NCBI GenBank assembly: GCA_934196075.1
Contig: CAKPVW010000007.1
Span: 1-60,978 of the forward strand
Source: an uncultured Anaerovibrio sp.
GTDB lineage: Bacteria; Bacillota; Negativicutes; Selenomonadales; Selenomonadaceae
DNA length: 60,978 bases
Direction of reading: 5' to 3'
Shown here: in pieces, positions 1-8,410 of the stretch
Layout: every line of letters begins with the position of its first letter
How positions within the stretch are numbered: the stretch's first letter is position 1
Made by a program: the position numbers and the translations under genes
Notes under the pieces: generated by a model
What the model was told of the DNA's origin: nothing
Database searches by the model: none
What the model saw: the letters and a program-made list of their open reading frames with translations, nothing else

Positions 1-121
1 GTATCTATGCGTAAGGATAAATTATCAGGCAGGGTCATTTAGCCGACAGAGCAAAAGTCGTTATGACCGCAGGCTGTCTCTCGAAAAAGCTGGGATATAT
101 GGCCCTACAAATCAGAACTTA
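1..121 (+). repeat. Copy 1 of a ~121-bp direct repeat (3' part of a longer element)
   Basis: This stretch is about 90% identical, by manual alignment, to 27868-27988, in the same orientation. It is cut by the window edge, so the element may be longer. In the plus strand it is an open frame (2-139, ending TAG) matching the last 40 or so codons of a 77-codon frame at 27764-27997. About half of the differences between copies fall in third codon positions, which is not decisive. It may be a repeated small gene or a conserved structured repeat; I do not recognise a family. Confidence 0.7.
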
Positions 122-130
122 TTTATAATA

Positions 131-171
131 AAAAACTAGCAGTTGATGTTACAACTCACTGCCAGTTTTTC
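131..171. terminator. Bidirectional intrinsic terminator after the receptor/binding-protein genes
   Basis: The arms ACTAGCAGT (135-143) and ACTGCCAGT (158-166) pair with one mismatch. The stem is flanked by an A-run on the left and a T-run on the right, so it can terminate transcription from both sides. It lies 34 bases beyond the stop codon of the minus-strand binding-protein gene. Confidence 0.7.
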
Positions 172-204
172 ATTCTAGGACAATTTAATTTTATTTCCTG
201 TATA

Positions 205-1161
205 TCACGGATACATATAATTAGCCAAGGTTTCCATGGCTTCTATAGCCTGAGTGCCGGGATTTACTGTAAAGAGATTGTAAGGCAAAATGTGCACCCG
301 ATTGTTTTTTACCGCATTGGTGCCCGCCCAGGCTGGATTGGCTTCCAAATCTGTACGGAGTTTTTCCTGCATGGTCTGAGGATTGCCCATCATAATAACA
401 AAAATGGCATCTGGATTCTGGGTAGCCAAAAACTCCATACTCAAAGGTATATAGGCATCTCCCTTGCCTAGATTATCGGCTAGATTGCCACCCCCCAGCT
501 GTTCAACCAAGGAACCAGTAAAGGTTTTCTTGGTAGCCATGCTAAAGCTTTCTGGATTGCCAAAAATAATTACGCTCTTGGGCGGAGTTTTACCCTGAAT
601 CTGAGGCAGCAGTTCCTGCCGCTGAGATTTCATAGCATTGATTTTTTCCTCTGCCTGCTGACTATGGCCTGTAAATCTGCCATAAAGCTCCAAGGTGTTG
701 TAAATATCTTCAAAGCTGTTAAGGCTGTTAATATACACAGGTACGCCAGCTTTTTCCAAGGTAGGAATTAGATTCTGGTGATAAGGTACATTGGTACCAA
801 TAACCAAATCTGGCTGGAGAGCTACAATAGCCTCCACATTAGGACTGTGAATAATCCCCACATCCTGAGCTGAGGCTGTAGCCTGATTTACTTCTTCAGA
901 ATAGGTCTGAGAAGAAGCCTTGCCTACAATATTTTCGCCACCACCAGCAGCTACGTACAAATCCACATTAGAGGCATTGAGAATCACTACCCTCTGAGGA
1001 TGAGCCGGTACATTTACCTGCCGTCCAGTGCTATCCACCAAGGCCTGATTGCCACTTTGGGAAGCGTTGCCCTTGCCAGCAATATCTCCCCCCATAAGCA
1101 AAAAGCCTATGGCCGCCAGCACCAGCAGAATAGCAACACCAAAACCGATTTTTCTTTTCAT
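205..1161 (-). CDS. Periplasmic haem/cobalamin/siderophore-type ABC substrate-binding protein
   Basis: This 318-residue protein belongs to the class III periplasmic binding proteins (HmuT/BtuF/FepB type). It would capture haem or another iron complex or corrinoid in the periplasm and pass it to the permease encoded at 6570-7595. A hydrophobic signal segment (about residues 5-25) has no lipobox cysteine, so the protein is probably soluble, as in diderms. Then come the usual start of the mature fold (LVDSTGRQV, PQRVV) and two lobes joined by a long helix near residues 160-185. Two adjacent ATGs exist (1164 and 1161). I prefer 1161 because it lies 7 bases from GGAG, against 4 for the upstream one. 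The gene follows the TonB-dependent receptor, separated by a terminator. The ligand cannot be read from sequence; haem is inferred from the neighbouring radical SAM gene. Confidence 0.82.
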   Translation of the reverse strand: MKRKIGFGVAILLVLAAIGFLLMGGDIAGKGNASQSGNQALVDSTGRQVNVPAHPQRVVILNASNVDLYVAAGGGENIVGKASSQTYSEEVNQATASAQDVGIIHSPNVEAIVALQPDLVIGTNVPYHQNLIPTLEKAGVPVYINSLNSFEDIYNTLELYGRFTGHSQQAEEKINAMKSQRQELLPQIQGKTPPKSVIIFGNPESFSMATKKTFTGSLVEQLGGGNLADNLGKGDAYIPLSMEFLATQNPDAIFVIMMGNPQTMQEKLRTDLEANPAWAGTNAVKNNRVHILPYNLFTVNPGTQAIEAMETLANYMYP

Positions 1162-1180
1162 CATCCATCTCCTTTGCCCT

Positions 1181-1213
1181 AAAAAAGTAACTGCCCAAAA
1201 TTGAGCAGTTACT
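1181..1213 (-). terminator. Intrinsic terminator between receptor and binding-protein genes
   Basis: A perfect 9-bp stem, AGTAACTGC (1186-1194) with GCAGTTACT (1205-1213), is followed on the minus strand by a run of six T. It lies in the 66-base gap between the receptor stop and the binding-protein start, so the latter would depend on read-through or an unseen promoter. Confidence 0.75.
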
Positions 1214-1227
1214 CATTTTAGACCTGC

Positions 1228-3225
1228 TTAGAAATTCCAGTTTACACCAGCCCGCCATACTCGGCCAGTAAGACCAAAGACTGTAAAGGCATTGGCATCA
1301 TCCTTGCCCATAATATTGTTCACACCTACATAGGCACTGCCACCCTTGCCGATTTTCTTGCTAACAACAAAATTCATAATGCTGGCACTATTGCTGCTGA
1401 GATTGCCATTATCATCTACAGCCCAATAATCCCCATGCCAATCATTCCAGAGAGAACCACTCCAGCCAGTCTTGGCATCATCATAGTTCAACTGCAGGGA
1501 CAGCTTGTGTCTGTCTCTCCCCTCTAACCTTGCTCCATAGCCATCCTTGGCGTCAGTATAGGTATAGGTACTGCGCAGGGTAAAGTTATTGCCCAGCTTC
1601 TGCTTAAACTCTGCTTCTGCTCCCTGAACCTCGGCACTATCTACATTTACATACTGAGATACTACATTTACGCTTACAGGGAAGCCTGGAACTCTGGTAG
1701 TAGTAGACTTACTATTAATCAAATCATCAAATTTGCTGTGGAAATAGGTAAGCTTACCACTGGATCTACCGCTTTTGCTTTCTGCCTCCAGACCAAAATC
1801 AAAATTATAGGAAGTTTCAGGCTTCAAATTAGGATTGCCAGTTACATAGACATTCATATTAAAAGCCGGAGTAGATACTGGGGTATGATGCCAATTCATA
1901 TACAGCTCTGCCTCTGTAGGTGCTCTATAGGCTGTACCAACATTGAACTTCAATCTGGTATTATCACTAAGCTTGTAGGTATTACCCAGCTTGTAAGTAA
2001 CCTTGTTGCCAAAAGCGCTATTGTGGTCAAAGCGAATGGAAGGAATCATCAGCCAATTATCCTCAACCTGCCATTCATCCTGAATATAGGCTGCATAATA
2101 GGTAGTTGATTTTTCAGAATAGTCCTGACTGATACCCTCTCTAGTAACAGTATGCACATTGTCACCACCAGAGCCAATACGGGTGCCTTCGTATTTTTCC
2201 TGGCGAATTTCTCCACCTACAGTCAGAAGGTGTTCATCATTCAGCTGATAGGAACGCTGTCCATCCAAGGTAAGAGTACGGAACTTCATCTCGTCCCAAC
2301 CTGTCAGAATACCATTTTTTCTGGTATTCTGATCCTTGTTGAAAATACTATAATTAACCCGCAGCTGATATTTACCCTTTTTGTCCTTGCCATCATAGGA
2401 AAGTCCAAATTTAGTACGGTCGTGATCATAGGAAGTAAAATCACTATCCAGATATAAATCCTCATTCATATAATCCAGGAAAAAGCTAAGAGATTTTTTA
2501 TCATCAATTTTGTATTTAGTCTTTACATTAAAATAATCCTTGGTGCCATATTGGGTACCACTGCCATTAACATCCAAATGATGTACATCACTGCGCTTAT
2601 AGCTAAAGCTGCTGGCCCATTTGCCCAGCTGGCCTGTGGCCACCCGGAAGCCAACATCTGCCTGCTTGGTAGTGTAATCAGCAAAAACAGACTGAGAAGC
2701 CTTATCCGGTGTCTTGGTAATAATATTGATAACACCACCCATGGCATCTGCACCATAAAGAGAGCTGGTGGCACCACGAACAATCTCAATGCGCTCCACA
2801 TCTGCCATATTTACCCGCTGCAGCTCATAGTTGTTGGCAGTCTGGTCTGTGTTCTCAGTACGAATACGCATGCCATCCACCATAATCAAGGTCTGATTGC
2901 TCTTGGCACCACGAATGGCTACAGAATTACCCACCATGCCATTTTCGGAAACATCAATGCCAATAGCCAGCTGCAAAGCCTGGGCCAAATTCTCGGCACC
3001 CATCTTGTCCAAATCTTCTCTAGTAATAACCTCTACGGCAGCTGGTGCTTCCTTAACCAGCTGTTCCGTACGGGAAGCAGTTACCACCACATCCCTGGTC
3101 TGAACCTGCTCCACAGCCTGCTGACTATCTGCCTCCTCTGCAGCTGCCACCCCGGCATAGCCGGTATTCATCAAAGCAGTAATTACCGCCAAAGTCAAAA
3201 AATACTTTTTTCTCTTATGTATCAT
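1228..3225 (-). CDS. TonB-dependent outer-membrane receptor (haem/iron-complex type)
   Basis: This 665-residue protein is a 22-strand outer-membrane barrel with an N-terminal plug that imports a scarce ligand using TonB energy. It begins with a signal peptide ending near AAAEE (residue 31). A TonB-box-like segment follows (DVVVTASR, residues 45-52). The plug spans roughly residues 55-165, with GNSVAIRG, MVDGMRI and GATSSLYGADAMGG. The barrel ends in Phe (GVNWNF), the outer-membrane assembly signal. A YRAP box and GNPNLKPE flank a segment carrying His-His, an arrangement seen in haem receptors of the HemR/ShuA type, although NPNLKPE also occurs widely. The ATG at 3225 is preceded by AGGAAGGA. 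A near-consensus Fur box lies just upstream. Haem specificity is inferred from context; cobalamin or siderophore remain possible. Confidence 0.92.
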   Translation of the reverse strand: MIHKRKKYFLTLAVITALMNTGYAGVAAAEEADSQQAVEQVQTRDVVVTASRTEQLVKEAPAAVEVITREDLDKMGAENLAQALQLAIGIDVSENGMVGNSVAIRGAKSNQTLIMVDGMRIRTENTDQTANNYELQRVNMADVERIEIVRGATSSLYGADAMGGVINIITKTPDKASQSVFADYTTKQADVGFRVATGQLGKWASSFSYKRSDVHHLDVNGSGTQYGTKDYFNVKTKYKIDDKKSLSFFLDYMNEDLYLDSDFTSYDHDRTKFGLSYDGKDKKGKYQLRVNYSIFNKDQNTRKNGILTGWDEMKFRTLTLDGQRSYQLNDEHLLTVGGEIRQEKYEGTRIGSGGDNVHTVTREGISQDYSEKSTTYYAAYIQDEWQVEDNWLMIPSIRFDHNSAFGNKVTYKLGNTYKLSDNTRLKFNVGTAYRAPTEAELYMNWHHTPVSTPAFNMNVYVTGNPNLKPETSYNFDFGLEAESKSGRSSGKLTYFHSKFDDLINSKSTTTRVPGFPVSVNVVSQYVNVDSAEVQGAEAEFKQKLGNNFTLRSTYTYTDAKDGYGARLEGRDRHKLSLQLNYDDAKTGWSGSLWNDWHGDYWAVDDNGNLSSNSASIMNFVVSKKIGKGGSAYVGVNNIMGKDDANAFTVFGLTGRVWRAGVNWNF

Positions 3226-3259
3226 CTCACAAAAATCCTTCCTATGAAATTATATTTTA

Positions 3260-3278
3260 TATATTGATTATCATTATC
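3260..3278 (-). promoter_or_regulatory. Fur box upstream of the TonB-dependent receptor
   Basis: Read on the minus strand, the 19 bases GATAATGATAATCAATATA match the classical Fur box (GATAATGATAATCATTATC) at 16 to 17 positions. The site lies about 35 bases before the receptor start codon and just upstream of a TATAAT-like -10 (3249-3254 on the minus strand). Iron repression of the receptor is the natural reading. Confidence 0.82.
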
Positions 3279-3494
3279 AGTATGTGTTTATTTTTTTACG
3301 GCATAAAAAGCTACGCTCAATATGCCGCAGAAAACTATACTCTATTTTTTCTACATTTTGATTGTTACATCAAAATACAGATATTTATTTTACTTGCAGT
3401 ATATCCACGAATAAGTTACGCACTACAAATGATGATATGTACCATAGCTAGTGTCGTGTTGTCATCGTTTAAAAGCTATATTGATAGGAGCTGT

Positions 3495-3628
3495 AGAAGA
3501 TTATACCAAACGGAAACCTTTTAAGCGCCTCGGTGCTTAATGAACGCAAGCCGCTAGGCGAAGAGTGAATTTAGCATCCGCTAGGCACTTATAAGAGCGA
3601 GAGCGAGTTTCCGTTGGTATAATCTTCT
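3495..3628. repeat. 134-bp element with long terminal inverted repeats (MITE-like)
   Basis: The ends are near-perfect inverted repeats: AGAAGATTATACCA (3495-3508) and TGGTATAATCTTCT (3615-3628), extended inward by CGGAAAC/GTTTCCG with a one-base slip. The interior is non-coding and rich in short inverted motifs such as CCGCTAGGC, which occurs twice. It fills most of the gap between the receptor promoter and the 3' end of the radical SAM gene. No transposase is present. It may be a miniature non-autonomous element or a large cruciform or RNA hairpin acting as the operon terminator. Confidence 0.65.
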
Positions 3629-3651
3629 GCAATATCTATCCCTATTTATGT

Positions 3652-5055
3652 TTATGCCGACATGCCCTGCATGGGCTTAGCTTCCTTTTTGCCCTCTGAC
3701 AAAATATACTCACAACATTCCAGCAATGACTGGGTGAGATTATTCTGCCAAAACCGCCCGGCCTGAGTTTGGAAATACATGACATCTCCCCTTTTCATCA
3801 GACCATTTTTCTGCCAGATATCCAAAATATATTCCAGCTGGACCAACTCTGGATTTTCAGCGGTAATTCCCCGCAAATCCAAATAGCCCTGCTCCATATT
3901 CTGACTGATTTTCTTGTGTACCTCATCATAGGGAGATTTGCCGCTCATAACCATAATAGGCTTTTTGCCCTCATCAATCATGGTTATATATTTTTCCAAA
4001 TCCCGCATCTGCATAGTGCTATACTGACCTACAAAACCACCAGCGCCACAGCCAAAAGGAAAAACATCTGCCCCGGTCTTGGCCAGAATATTGTACATAC
4101 TCCGTTCTCGAATATCCTTGGCCCAGTGACAATTGCTCAGCCTTTTATACCCTCTGTCATTAAGCCATTTTTCTGCCGCCGCAAACATAACTGCCTGCTC
4201 TGCCCTGGTGGCTGCCGGAGGCAGACTGCCCTTTTGAATAGCCTTGGCCATAGGACTGCCACCGAAAAGATTCAGCTGGTACAAATCCATACCGGAAATA
4301 GGCAGGCTGTCAATACAAGCTAAATCCTCCATAAAGCTCTCCATGGTCTGTCCAGGTAAGCCAAAGATAATATCCACAATAATGGATGCCTGATCATAGG
4401 AGCTAATCAGTTTCAACCTGTCCATTACTGTTTCCTTGGTATCTAGACGACCACTGGCCTGACGAATTTTGGTATCAAAGGACTGAACCCCAATGGACAC
4501 CCGATTTACTCCGTTGGCAAACCAAGCCTCTATCCGCTCCTTTTGCAAATCGTAAATACGAGCCTCCATGGTGATTTCACAATCATTGGTCAGAGGAATA
4601 CATTCCTTCAGCTTCTGCAGCACCTTGATAATATTGGCTGGAGATAGGGCACTAGGAGTACCCCCTCCAAAGAACACGCACTGCATTGGCTTAGCCTGCA
4701 GCATCCTATCCTCCTTGGCCATTTCCAGCTCCTTGAGCAATCTTTCCACATAGCGCTGTTCCCTATCCTCATTGATAAAATTCTGAAAGAAACCGCAATA
4801 AAGGCAGATATGACTGCAAAAAGGAATATGAATATATACCATGCGTTTTTTGGACATATCCGGTTCTTGCTCCATTAGCTCCACCCATTTTTGTGGTGCC
4901 ATGGTGGGAGGTATCATCTGACCGCTAACGCCAGGATGTACAGCTCTTTTCTTGGTAAAACCATAGGACAGAGCATTGCTATCCCCAGTCCCTACCATTA
5001 GCTCATAGGCATCCGGCCCTAAATTTTCCAGATAAGCTTGCAAACTAACTGACAT
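3652..5055 (-). CDS. hutW: HutW/ChuW-like radical SAM anaerobic haem-degradation enzyme
   Basis: This 467-residue protein is a HemN-like radical SAM enzyme. The motif HIPFCSHICLYCGFFQN (about residues 76-92) carries the CxxxCxxC cysteines of the 4Fe-4S cluster, and GGGTPS follows, typical of the HemN superfamily. The FFQN after the last cysteine and the later GCGAGG match the HutW/ChuW/HmuW branch rather than coproporphyrinogen oxidase. In that branch the enzyme opens haem without oxygen, releasing iron and a linear tetrapyrrole. The start ATG is preceded by GGAGGG embedded in the last codons of the flavodoxin gene, one base away, so the two are translationally coupled. It is the last gene of the Fur-controlled exbB operon. 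The main alternative is another HemN-like protein such as HemW. Confidence 0.8.
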   Translation of the reverse strand: MSVSLQAYLENLGPDAYELMVGTGDSNALSYGFTKKRAVHPGVSGQMIPPTMAPQKWVELMEQEPDMSKKRMVYIHIPFCSHICLYCGFFQNFINEDREQRYVERLLKELEMAKEDRMLQAKPMQCVFFGGGTPSALSPANIIKVLQKLKECIPLTNDCEITMEARIYDLQKERIEAWFANGVNRVSIGVQSFDTKIRQASGRLDTKETVMDRLKLISSYDQASIIVDIIFGLPGQTMESFMEDLACIDSLPISGMDLYQLNLFGGSPMAKAIQKGSLPPAATRAEQAVMFAAAEKWLNDRGYKRLSNCHWAKDIRERSMYNILAKTGADVFPFGCGAGGFVGQYSTMQMRDLEKYITMIDEGKKPIMVMSGKSPYDEVHKKISQNMEQGYLDLRGITAENPELVQLEYILDIWQKNGLMKRGDVMYFQTQAGRFWQNNLTQSLLECCEYILSEGKKEAKPMQGMSA

Positions 5056-5056
5056 A

Positions 5057-5572
5057 TTATCCCTCCAGTCGATTTTTCAGCTCTGTGAAATACTCCCTTG
5101 CCTTTAACAAATCCTGATTATCAGGGTGACTATAGGACTCCTGAATCCTGGCCTTCCGTTCCTCAGTCATGGCATGAGGATGTCCCTCAGGGAACATTTT
5201 GGTCATCATTTCCACCATTTTATAGGAAACAGACCCCTGACAGATATACTGTCCTACTACCTCATTGCTGCTATCAAAGAGAGCGGCAATATTCTCCAAG
5301 GATTTCTTAGCGTGATCAGAGTCAGGATAAGCTCCCAAAGTAGCAAAGATAGCTACCTTCTTGCCCTTAATGGTTTTTATAAACTCCTGAGCCTTGTCGT
5401 CAGCGGTGCCACGATTAATCCAGCAACCTACAGCTACCAAATCATAGTCACTAACATCAGGCTTTTCCTCCACCTTTACGGCTTCTACATTATTATTGAG
5501 AGCATAGGCCACAGCACTGGCCAGCTTCAAGGTATTACCTGTCAAACTTGATACAACAACGATACTTTTCAT
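5057..5572 (-). CDS. Flavodoxin-family protein, likely electron donor for the HutW-like enzyme
   Basis: This 171-residue protein shows the flavodoxin FMN phosphate loop near its start (SSLTGNTLKLA, residues 8-18) and the later loops VGCWINRGTAD and TLGAYP, which contact the flavin. It is slightly longer than a plain flavodoxin, with a C-terminal helical tail of about 50 residues. It has a strong AGGAGG site. Because it sits directly before and is coupled to the HutW-like gene, I infer that it delivers electrons to that radical SAM enzyme or reduces its linear tetrapyrrole product. Flavodoxins paired with anaerobic haem-breaking enzymes are known in fusobacteria and enterobacteria. A general redox role is possible. 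Confidence 0.78.
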   Translation of the reverse strand: MKSIVVVSSLTGNTLKLASAVAYALNNNVEAVKVEEKPDVSDYDLVAVGCWINRGTADDKAQEFIKTIKGKKVAIFATLGAYPDSDHAKKSLENIAALFDSSNEVVGQYICQGSVSYKMVEMMTKMFPEGHPHAMTEERKARIQESYSHPDNQDLLKAREYFTELKNRLEG

Positions 5573-5620
5573 AAAGTCCTCCTAATAATATAGGGATATT
5601 CCCCATTACCAATTTTCTAA

Positions 5621-5766
5621 TTATAACCCCTAGATTATTCAAAGAAAATGCCCTTGCATTTTCTTTCAACGGGGTTTCGACGAGGGTGGAGATATTAGCT
5701 CTCCCCTGTCATTAGCACAGCTTCCCGCCACCTATAGAGGTGGGGACATCGGACACCTCGTTATAT
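5621..5766. repeat. 146-bp structured repeat, copy 1 (family also at 23374-23520)
   Basis: The element begins TTATAACCCC and ends CCTCGTTATAT, so its tips form a 7-bp inverted repeat (TTATAAC/GTTATAA) with the last base varied here. Inside are three hairpins: AAAGAAAATGC/GCATTTTCTTT, a GGAGA/TCTCC pair, and CCACCT/AGGTGG. The second copy is about 90% identical. This copy directly abuts the stop codon of the ABC ATPase gene and separates it from the flavodoxin gene within the haem operon. It may be a miniature mobile element, an RNA-stabilising or terminating structure, or both. Confidence 0.8.
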
Positions 5767-6573
5767 TTAAGCACTTATTACATTATGTGGCAAGCAAACC
5801 AAATGTCTTTGCCCAGACTGTTCCAGCTCCATAATAGTATTTTCCACCCCATAAATCTCTGCTATCAGCTTTTCCGTGAAAACCTCCTGTACTGAGCCAT
5901 CCGCCACGATTTTTCCCTTTTGCACCGCCACTACCCGATTGCTGAATCTAGCCACATGATTCAAATCATGGAGCACCATAACTACTGTCAATCCCAGTTC
6001 TCTGTGAAGCTGTCCCACTAAAAGCATCAAATCCAGCTGATGTCGAATATCTAGATAGGTAGTTGGTTCATCCAGAAGCAAAAGCTCCGGCTCTTGAGCC
6101 AAAGCCATAGCCAATCTGGCCCGCTGTCTTTCACCACCGGAAAGGGCCATAATACTGCGGTGCTGATATGCCAACATATTGGTCAGCTTCAGAACTCTAT
6201 CCACCACCTGTTTATCCTTGCTGCCAAATTCATCAAAAAAGCCCCGATAAGGCAATCTCCCTAAGGAAACCAGTTCTCTTACCGTAATATCCCCGGGAAA
6301 TTCCATGCTTTGAGGCATAACGGCCATAGCTCTGGCTATCTGCTTTTCACTCAGGGAATGTATATCCTGACCATGAAGCAGTACCTGCCCCTGAGTCATA
6401 GGCAGTAGTCTTGCAATAGCCTTTAGGAGAGTAGATTTCCCAGAACCATTAGGGCCAATAATAGAGAGCACATCTCCCTGATGTATTTGCAGGCTTATAT
6501 CATGGGCAATTATTTTACCGCCATAGCCAGCCTGTACCTGCTTTGCCTCCAAGATTACCTCCTTGTCACTCAT
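5767..6573 (-). CDS. ABC transporter ATPase, haem/iron-complex/B12 family (HmuV/FepC type)
   Basis: This 268-residue ATPase powers the inner-membrane importer formed with the permease encoded just upstream. Visible motifs are Walker A GPNGSGKST (about residues 37-45), the Q-loop MPQSM, the signature LSGGERQRARLAMALA, Walker B LLLLDEPT with the D-loop, and the switch histidine in VLHDLN. An open frame extends further upstream, but the real start is the ATG at 6573, which overlaps the permease stop as ATGA, giving the usual family length. The gene lies in the exbB-led operon under Fur boxes. The substrate is inferred from context. Confidence 0.9.
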   Translation of the reverse strand: MSDKEVILEAKQVQAGYGGKIIAHDISLQIHQGDVLSIIGPNGSGKSTLLKAIARLLPMTQGQVLLHGQDIHSLSEKQIARAMAVMPQSMEFPGDITVRELVSLGRLPYRGFFDEFGSKDKQVVDRVLKLTNMLAYQHRSIMALSGGERQRARLAMALAQEPELLLLDEPTTYLDIRHQLDLMLLVGQLHRELGLTVVMVLHDLNHVARFSNRVVAVQKGKIVADGSVQEVFTEKLIAEIYGVENTIMELEQSGQRHLVCLPHNVISA

Positions 6574-7595
6574 GAGCTTTTCATTCCTTTCTTCAAAAGA
6601 TATAAAAAGAAGGGTGCCCCGAAAAAGGACATGAACACTCCTACAGGTACTTCTACTGGAGCCAAGGCCAAGCGGGCAGCAGAATCTGTCATGCTGACAA
6701 AGGCTGCTCCCCAGATAGCGGAACAAGGCAGAAGATAATCAAAATCTGAACCTGTTACCAGTCTCACCATATGAGGAATGACAAGGCCCACAAAGCCCAG
6801 CATACCTGCCACGCTTACAGCAGAAGCCGCCAACAAAGCTGCCAATACCAGCAGCACAAAACGTATTTTTTCCACGGGCAGGCCAATACTTCTGGCAGTA
6901 TCTTCCCCTAGCTGCAGGGCATTGAGCCAGCGGCTGATAAAAAATACTGCGGCCAACCCCAGCAGGGTATAGGGCAAAATCATGGAAACATGGCTCCAGG
7001 ATACTCCCTGAAAGCCTCCTGCCATCCAGTTAATCGTACTCTGGATTCTATCGGAATAAAATACCATCAAGGCTGTCTGAGCACCGCCAAAGAAGGCTGC
7101 CACAGCTACCCCAGCCAAAATCATTCGCAAAGGCTGTACGCCTCGTTGCCAGCTCAGGGCAAAAACGATGGCTACAGCCACCATAGCGCCCACAAAAGCA
7201 GCTATAGGTACTAAATTGGTGATTTCTGGCAAAATAATCATAATCACCATGGCAAATAATCCAGCCCCAGCAGTAACCCCAATAATCCCTGGGTCCGCCA
7301 GAGGATTTCGCAAAATTCCCTGTAAAATACAGCCCGCTAGGGCCAAATTAGTGCCTGCCAAAATGCCACAAAATACTCTGGGCATGCGAATCAGATAAAC
7401 AATACGATAATTCTCTGATTGCACCCCAAAAAACAAACCGTCCTTCAGCTCCTGCCAAGACAAATCTGCTACACCACAGGAAATACCTATTAGCAGGGCT
7501 AGAAACAGGATAAATATTCCTCCTCCTATACCTCCGAGCCTTTTCAACCTTTTAGGATTTCTTTCCGTATATACCTTATTAATTACCGCTTCCAC
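6570..7595 (-). CDS. ABC transporter permease, FecCD/BtuC family
   Basis: This 341-residue inner-membrane permease has the hydrophobic segments and motifs of the FecCD/BtuC family: RMPRVFCGILAGTNLALAGCILQGILRNPLADPGIIG near residues 70-106, and GFVGLVIPHMVR near residue 270, the loop that contacts the ATPase. These importers work as homodimers with about ten helices per subunit. The start codon is GTG at 7595, preceded at about ten bases by AAAGGT; no ATG fits. The stop codon overlaps the ATPase start. The gene follows tonB by 57 bases and would carry haem or a related iron ligand from the periplasmic binding protein into the cytoplasm. Confidence 0.9.
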   Translation of the reverse strand: MEAVINKVYTERNPKRLKRLGGIGGGIFILFLALLIGISCGVADLSWQELKDGLFFGVQSENYRIVYLIRMPRVFCGILAGTNLALAGCILQGILRNPLADPGIIGVTAGAGLFAMVIMIILPEITNLVPIAAFVGAMVAVAIVFALSWQRGVQPLRMILAGVAVAAFFGGAQTALMVFYSDRIQSTINWMAGGFQGVSWSHVSMILPYTLLGLAAVFFISRWLNALQLGEDTARSIGLPVEKIRFVLLVLAALLAASAVSVAGMLGFVGLVIPHMVRLVTGSDFDYLLPCSAIWGAAFVSMTDSAARLALAPVEVPVGVFMSFFGAPFFLYLLKKGMKSS

Positions 7596-7652
7596 TAATT
7601 ACAATACCTTTCATTATTACATCCATAAAACAGCTCCCAAAAATCTTATGCC

Positions 7653-8402
7653 CTAATTCAACTGGAAATGTATAGGCACAGTAATGGTAATACTGCGGTT
7701 GGCTCCGTGGCTAAAGGGGCAGGAGCTGACTACAGCCTTTAGGGCTGCCTTGTCCAGATTATCATACCCAGAGGAACTGCTAATACCATAGTCCAGCAGA
7801 TTGCCCTCAGCGGACAAGGCAGCATAAACAATTACCACCCCCTGTTGATCCATGCGAATAGCCATGGAAGGATAACGCTTGTTGGCCTCTACTCTAGCCG
7901 CAAATCTGCCGGCTATATCACCAATACTTTCTGTAGGCTCTGGCTGACTTTCTGCCACAGCTGTACTGCCTGTGGAAATATTATTATCCGCTCCCAAGGT
8001 GTCCCCTGTGCCATTACCAGTAAGACCAGCAGCAAAGGAACTTCCTCCCTCCGCCGCCTGAACATTTCCCTGACCTGCAGCTACCGCACCATCCCCGCCA
8101 GCTGCTGCCTCCTCAGAGGCCAGCAAAGCCTGACTGCCCGAAGCTGCCTGCTGGTGATAATTGCTTTCTACAGCTCCACCAGATAGAAAGGACATAGGCT
8201 CCGGCTCTATGTGCTGAATTTCCTTCACCTGAGCCAGCTCCTGCTCCGTCATTTCAAATTCCACAGCTGCTTCTGGCTCCTGACTATACGCAGGCTGATA
8301 ACTGCTTCCCCATAGCCCCACAATCAGCAAAATCAAACCATGACATACACAGGATAGGGGCAATGGTTTGACAGCCCTGTTCATAATAGCGCTTGTAATC
8401 AT
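7653..8402 (-). CDS. tonB: TonB energy-transducing protein
   Basis: This 249-residue protein spans the periplasm and couples ExbB/ExbD to the outer-membrane receptor. It has one N-terminal membrane segment (about residues 17-33), an acidic stretch, a long linker and a TonB C-terminal domain (about residues 160-249) with YPSMAIRMDQQGVV and SSSSGYDNLDKAALKAV. The linker (about residues 70-155) is rich in Gly, Ala, Ser and Gln rather than the Pro-Glu/Pro-Lys runs of classical TonB, which is unusual. The ATG at 8402 is preceded by AGGTGG lying in the last codons and stop of exbD, so translation is coupled. Confidence 0.88.
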   Translation of the reverse strand: MITSAIMNRAVKPLPLSCVCHGLILLIVGLWGSSYQPAYSQEPEAAVEFEMTEQELAQVKEIQHIEPEPMSFLSGGAVESNYHQQAASGSQALLASEEAAAGGDGAVAAGQGNVQAAEGGSSFAAGLTGNGTGDTLGADNNISTGSTAVAESQPEPTESIGDIAGRFAARVEANKRYPSMAIRMDQQGVVIVYAALSAEGNLLDYGISSSSGYDNLDKAALKAVVSSCPFSHGANRSITITVPIHFQLN

Positions 8403-8410
8403 AAGCCCAC

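Noticed and set aside
205..1258. Small antisense and alternative frames around 1000-1258
   Set aside because: They overlap the binding-protein and receptor genes and the terminator between them, and show no protein features.
2551..3267. 238-codon plus-strand frame opposite the TonB-dependent receptor
   Set aside because: It is antisense to a clear receptor gene and has low-complexity composition; no ribosome binding site or recognisable domain.
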